Below the pieces are notes generated by a model. That model was not told where the DNA came from. It did not search any database and was given only the letters and a program-made list of their open reading frames with translations. A DNA stretch of 7,884 nucleotides from Ignavibacteria bacterium (lineage in GTDB: Bacteria > Bacteroidota > Ignavibacteria > Kapaibacteriales > UBA4661), in assembly GCA_013298375.1 (NCBI GenBank), contig JAAFHM010000213.1, positions 1 through 7,884 on the forward strand, given 5' to 3'. Positions 5,895-7,884 of this stretch are shown here, piece after piece (the stretch's first letter is position 1; every line of letters begins with the position of its first letter). Made by a program: the position numbers and the translations under genes.

Positions 5895-6560
5895 ATGCTC
5901 AACAGTATTCTCGCCGTTTTTCTCAAAGATATTCGTAGCGAAATCAAAACACGCTATGCCCTGAATGCCGTGCTGATGTTTGTCTTAACAGCAGTGGCAG
6001 TAATTGCGTTTAGTTCTGCGGGCGAAAAAATCACTAACGGCATTGCGGCATCAATGCTCTGGATTGTCTTGTTTTTCAGCGCCATGACGGGGTTGCAGAA
6101 AAGTTTTGTGAGCGAAGAAGAGCGTGGCACATCGTTGCTACTCAGTCTTCATGCGCCCTCGTTGGCAATTTACTTTGGCAAGTTGCTGTTTAATATGGTG
6201 CTGACTTCGCTGCTGTATGGCTTGGCAACGATAGCTTTTTTTGTATTTATCAACGATGTCGAAATTCGTTCGCCGCTCCTGTTTTGGACAAGTTTTCTGT
6301 TGGGAAGCCTCGCCACAGCAAGCGCAACAACGATTATTGCGGCAATTATTGCCAAAGCCAATACCAAAGCGGCGCTTTTTCCCGTGTTGTCGTTTCCGGT
6401 TCTGCTCCCGCTTATTCTTTCCGGCGTGGAAACCACCTACCAAGCGCTCTCCGGCGTAGCATTTGCCGAAGCACGAAATAATTTTCAGATTATCGGCGCA
6501 TACACGGTTGTCGTCATTGCGGTATCCTTTATGCTTTTCGATTTCGTCTGGAAAGATTAG
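5895..6560 (+). CDS. ccmB: Heme exporter protein CcmB, ABC transporter permease for cytochrome c maturation
   Basis: CcmB is the membrane subunit that works with the ATPase CcmA in System I cytochrome c maturation, where the complex releases holo-CcmE so heme can be attached to apocytochromes. The protein has 221 residues, the normal length. It begins with the family N-terminus FLKDIRSEIKTRYALNAVLM (about 9-28). The conserved cytoplasmic loop FVSEEERGTSLLLSL is at about 71-85. Six membrane segments are likely, at about 22-42, 48-66, 91-118, 128-152, 158-177 and 198-217. SGVETTYQALSG at about 176-187 is in the loop before the last helix. The ATG at 5895 puts KDIRSE at the expected place; there is no Shine-Dalgarno. 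No ccmA, ccmC or ccmE is beside it: DUF4159 is upstream and a thioesterase downstream. Confidence 0.93.
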   Translation: MLNSILAVFLKDIRSEIKTRYALNAVLMFVLTAVAVIAFSSAGEKITNGIAASMLWIVLFFSAMTGLQKSFVSEEERGTSLLLSLHAPSLAIYFGKLLFNMVLTSLLYGLATIAFFVFINDVEIRSPLLFWTSFLLGSLATASATTIIAAIIAKANTKAALFPVLSFPVLLPLILSGVETTYQALSGVAFAEARNNFQIIGAYTVVVIAVSFMLFDFVWKD

Positions 6561-6592
6561 TCATCGGCAGCGCTTGATGAAAACCTGCTGCC
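6561..6592 (+). repeat. Two overlapping, mutually exclusive hairpins after ccmB
   Basis: GGCAGC (6566-6571) can pair with GCTGCC (6587-6592) around a 15-base loop. Alternatively TCATC (6561-6565) can pair with GATGA (6576-6580). The first is followed by AGATCATTTTGTTC, a weak T-rich stretch, so it may act as a poor terminator or an RNA processing site between ccmB and the thioesterase gene. It could also be chance. Confidence 0.25.
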
Positions 6593-6655
6593 AGATCATT
6601 TTGTTCAAACCTCAATATTCACTACAACCGATAATCGCCCACTTTTGCAAATGTT

Positions 6656-7102
6656 ATGGAAAACAATCGCTCCGTTACGCACCGCTCTCAAGTCCGTGTT
6701 CGTTATGCTGATACCGACAAAATGAAAATTGTTTACAACGGCAACTACTTGATTTATTTTGAAATCGGGCGAACGGAACTTCTTCGTGCCTGTGGTCTTC
6801 CGTATGTCGGGCTTGAAAAGGCTGGTTTTTTGCTTCCCGTGCTGGAGGCGTATGCTCGTTACAAAATGCCCGCCGTTTATGATGATGTGCTGGATATTTA
6901 CGCCACCTACACGCTGGAACGCGCACCAACGATTCGCATTGAATACGTGATTAAACGCGGCGAGGACGAGATTGTGAGCGGCTACACCCTGCACGCTTTT
7001 GTGACCGCCGACGCAATGAAACCCGTGCGCCCGCCGAAAATATTTTTTGATGCCATCGAAGCCACTATTGCCCGCGAAAGCGCTTCAGAACAAGCGTTGT
7101 AG
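6656..7102 (+). CDS. Acyl-CoA thioesterase of the YbgC/FadM (4-hydroxybenzoyl-CoA thioesterase-like) hotdog family
   Basis: The protein should hydrolyse an acyl-CoA to free acid and CoA in the cytoplasm. It has 148 residues, typical of a single hotdog domain. The active-site stretch VRYADTDKMKIVYNGNYLIY is at about 15-34 and carries the expected catalytic aspartate (D21). The long hotdog helix follows (FEIGRTELLRACGL, about 35-48), then PVLEAYARYKMPAVYDDVL (about 61-79) and the closing strand GYTLHAFVT (about 109-117). Where many YbgC proteins have VYHANY, this one has VYNGNY, a common kind of variation that does not remove the aspartate. The substrate cannot be told from sequence. The start is 95 bases past the ccmB stop, and no Shine-Dalgarno is seen before the ATG. 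Confidence 0.92.
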   Translation: MENNRSVTHRSQVRVRYADTDKMKIVYNGNYLIYFEIGRTELLRACGLPYVGLEKAGFLLPVLEAYARYKMPAVYDDVLDIYATYTLERAPTIRIEYVIKRGEDEIVSGYTLHAFVTADAMKPVRPPKIFFDAIEATIARESASEQAL

Positions 7103-7187
7103 TGCTTTATGCCGATTTGCATTTTTCTATCTGCGGAAATAGTCGTAATTTTGTGAAAATAACGTTACACCATGGCTTGGTATTTTT

Positions 7188-7884
7188 GTGACCTCATCGT
7201 CGTCCTCACCGCTTCCCTCCTCGCTTGTTAACACTCGCCCCGTCTTGTGGCGGCGCAACGTGAATGTTCTCTGGATAGCTTCATTTATCGCAATGGTCGG
7301 TATGAATGCGTGTTTGCCCTTTTTGCCGCTCTATGTCAGGGCGTTGGGCGTAACGGATTTTGCCGAGGCGCAGCGCTGGACGGGTTTGGTCTATGCGGGT
7401 GCTTTTATGCTGTCTATTTTTACCGTACCGCTCTGGGGAGCGCTTGGCGACAAGTACGGTAGGAAATTGATGATTATTCGCGCCATTTTTGGACTGACAC
7501 TGGCAATGTTTTTGATGGGATTTGTGCAAAATGTGTGGCAACTCTTTATGTTGCGCCTGTTCCAAGGCGGTGTGAGCGGTTTTATTCCTGCCTCTATTTC
7601 TCTTGTCAGCACAAGCGCCCCTGAACACAAGCGGGGTTGGGCGATTAGCGTTATCCAAACCGCTATTTCTGCCGGAACCGTAATTGGTCCGCTTCTTGGC
7701 GGCGCGATTGCTGATGCCTTCGGTGTGCGAAGCCTGTTTTATCTGGTCTCGGCGTTGTGTTTTCTGAGTGGAATTGTGGTTGTGATGTACGTGGAAGAAG
7801 CACCCCGCGAAACTGATGAAAAGGCTGCGCCCACCTTGCAGGATACACTCCGTTTTGCGTGGGGAACGCCTATTTTGCGCGGAC
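7188..7884 (+). CDS. MFS transporter, DHA1 drug:proton antiporter type, N-terminal half, truncated at window edge
   Basis: This frame is open to the window end and gives 232 residues, about the first half of a 12-helix major facilitator. After a Ser/Pro-rich leader (MTSSSSSPLPSS), helix 1 begins at about residue 26 (NVLWIASFIAMVGMNACLPFLPLYV). Motif A, GALGDKYGRKLMI, is at about 84-96. The motif B region, LFMLRLFQGGVSGF, is at about 119-132, with the conserved Arg123 in helix 4. Motif C, AISAGTVIGPLLGGAIAD, is at about 159-176 and is typical of drug/proton antiporters. The visible part ends in the cytoplasmic central loop. The substrate is unknown. The start is uncertain: the in-frame GTG at 7188 leaves a sensible N-terminus, a TTG at 7245 is possible, and the nearby ATG at 7172 is in another frame that stops at 7230. 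There is no Shine-Dalgarno. It lies 85 bases after the thioesterase stop on the same strand. Confidence 0.9.
   Translation, partial: MTSSSSSPLPSSLVNTRPVLWRRNVNVLWIASFIAMVGMNACLPFLPLYVRALGVTDFAEAQRWTGLVYAGAFMLSIFTVPLWGALGDKYGRKLMIIRAIFGLTLAMFLMGFVQNVWQLFMLRLFQGGVSGFIPASISLVSTSAPEHKRGWAISVIQTAISAGTVIGPLLGGAIADAFGVRSLFYLVSALCFLSGIVVVMYVEEAPRETDEKAAPTLQDTLRFAWGTPILRG

Noticed and set aside
6463..6711. 82-codon plus-strand reading frame bridging ccmB and the thioesterase gene
   Set aside because: It overlaps both genes in another frame and has no recognisable features.
7247..7462. 71-codon plus-strand reading frame at the start of the MFS gene
   Set aside because: It is out of frame with the MFS protein, whose motifs A, B and C establish the real frame.

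Overview
The window looks like ordinary chromosomal DNA from a Gram-negative bacterium of the Bacteroidetes/Chlorobi (FCB) group, perhaps a Chlorobi-, Ignavibacteria- or Kapabacteria-like lineage. This placement is an inference. It rests on the AccA signature PESCSSILWRSWDYKEQA, an FCB-style CcmB, a DUF4159 protein with a signal peptide, and the absence of a recognisable Shine-Dalgarno sequence before almost every gene. Coding density is high and GC content is near 50% by eye. I see no mobile elements, tRNA or rRNA genes, or CRISPR arrays.

The genes form two divergent blocks around an AT-rich intergenic region at about 3925-4166. The left block is on the minus strand, reading leftward. It holds xseB (exonuclease VII small subunit), a large membrane glycosyltransferase joined to a degenerate WcaJ/WbaP-like sugar-transferase module, and accA (acetyl-CoA carboxylase alpha subunit). 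The glycosyltransferase and accA overlap by 23 bases. After a 195-base gap comes the start of an Asn/Tyr/Gly/Arg-rich repeat protein that runs off the left edge. It is the only gene here with a strong AGGAG ribosome-binding site.

The right block is on the plus strand. It holds a YihY/BrkB-family membrane protein, an exported DUF4159 protein, CcmB (cytochrome c maturation ABC permease), a YbgC/FadM-like hotdog thioesterase, and the first half of an MFS drug-type transporter that runs off the right edge. Gaps are 38-95 bases, so a shared transcript is plausible. Most of the products act in or across the cell envelope, but no single pathway joins them.

No new multi-gene system is evident. The observations most worth following are two. 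The sugar-transferase domain of the glycosyltransferase appears to have lost its catalytic middle. XseB ends in DDLPF after a flexible linker, much like the acidic tip of single-stranded-DNA-binding protein (SSB).
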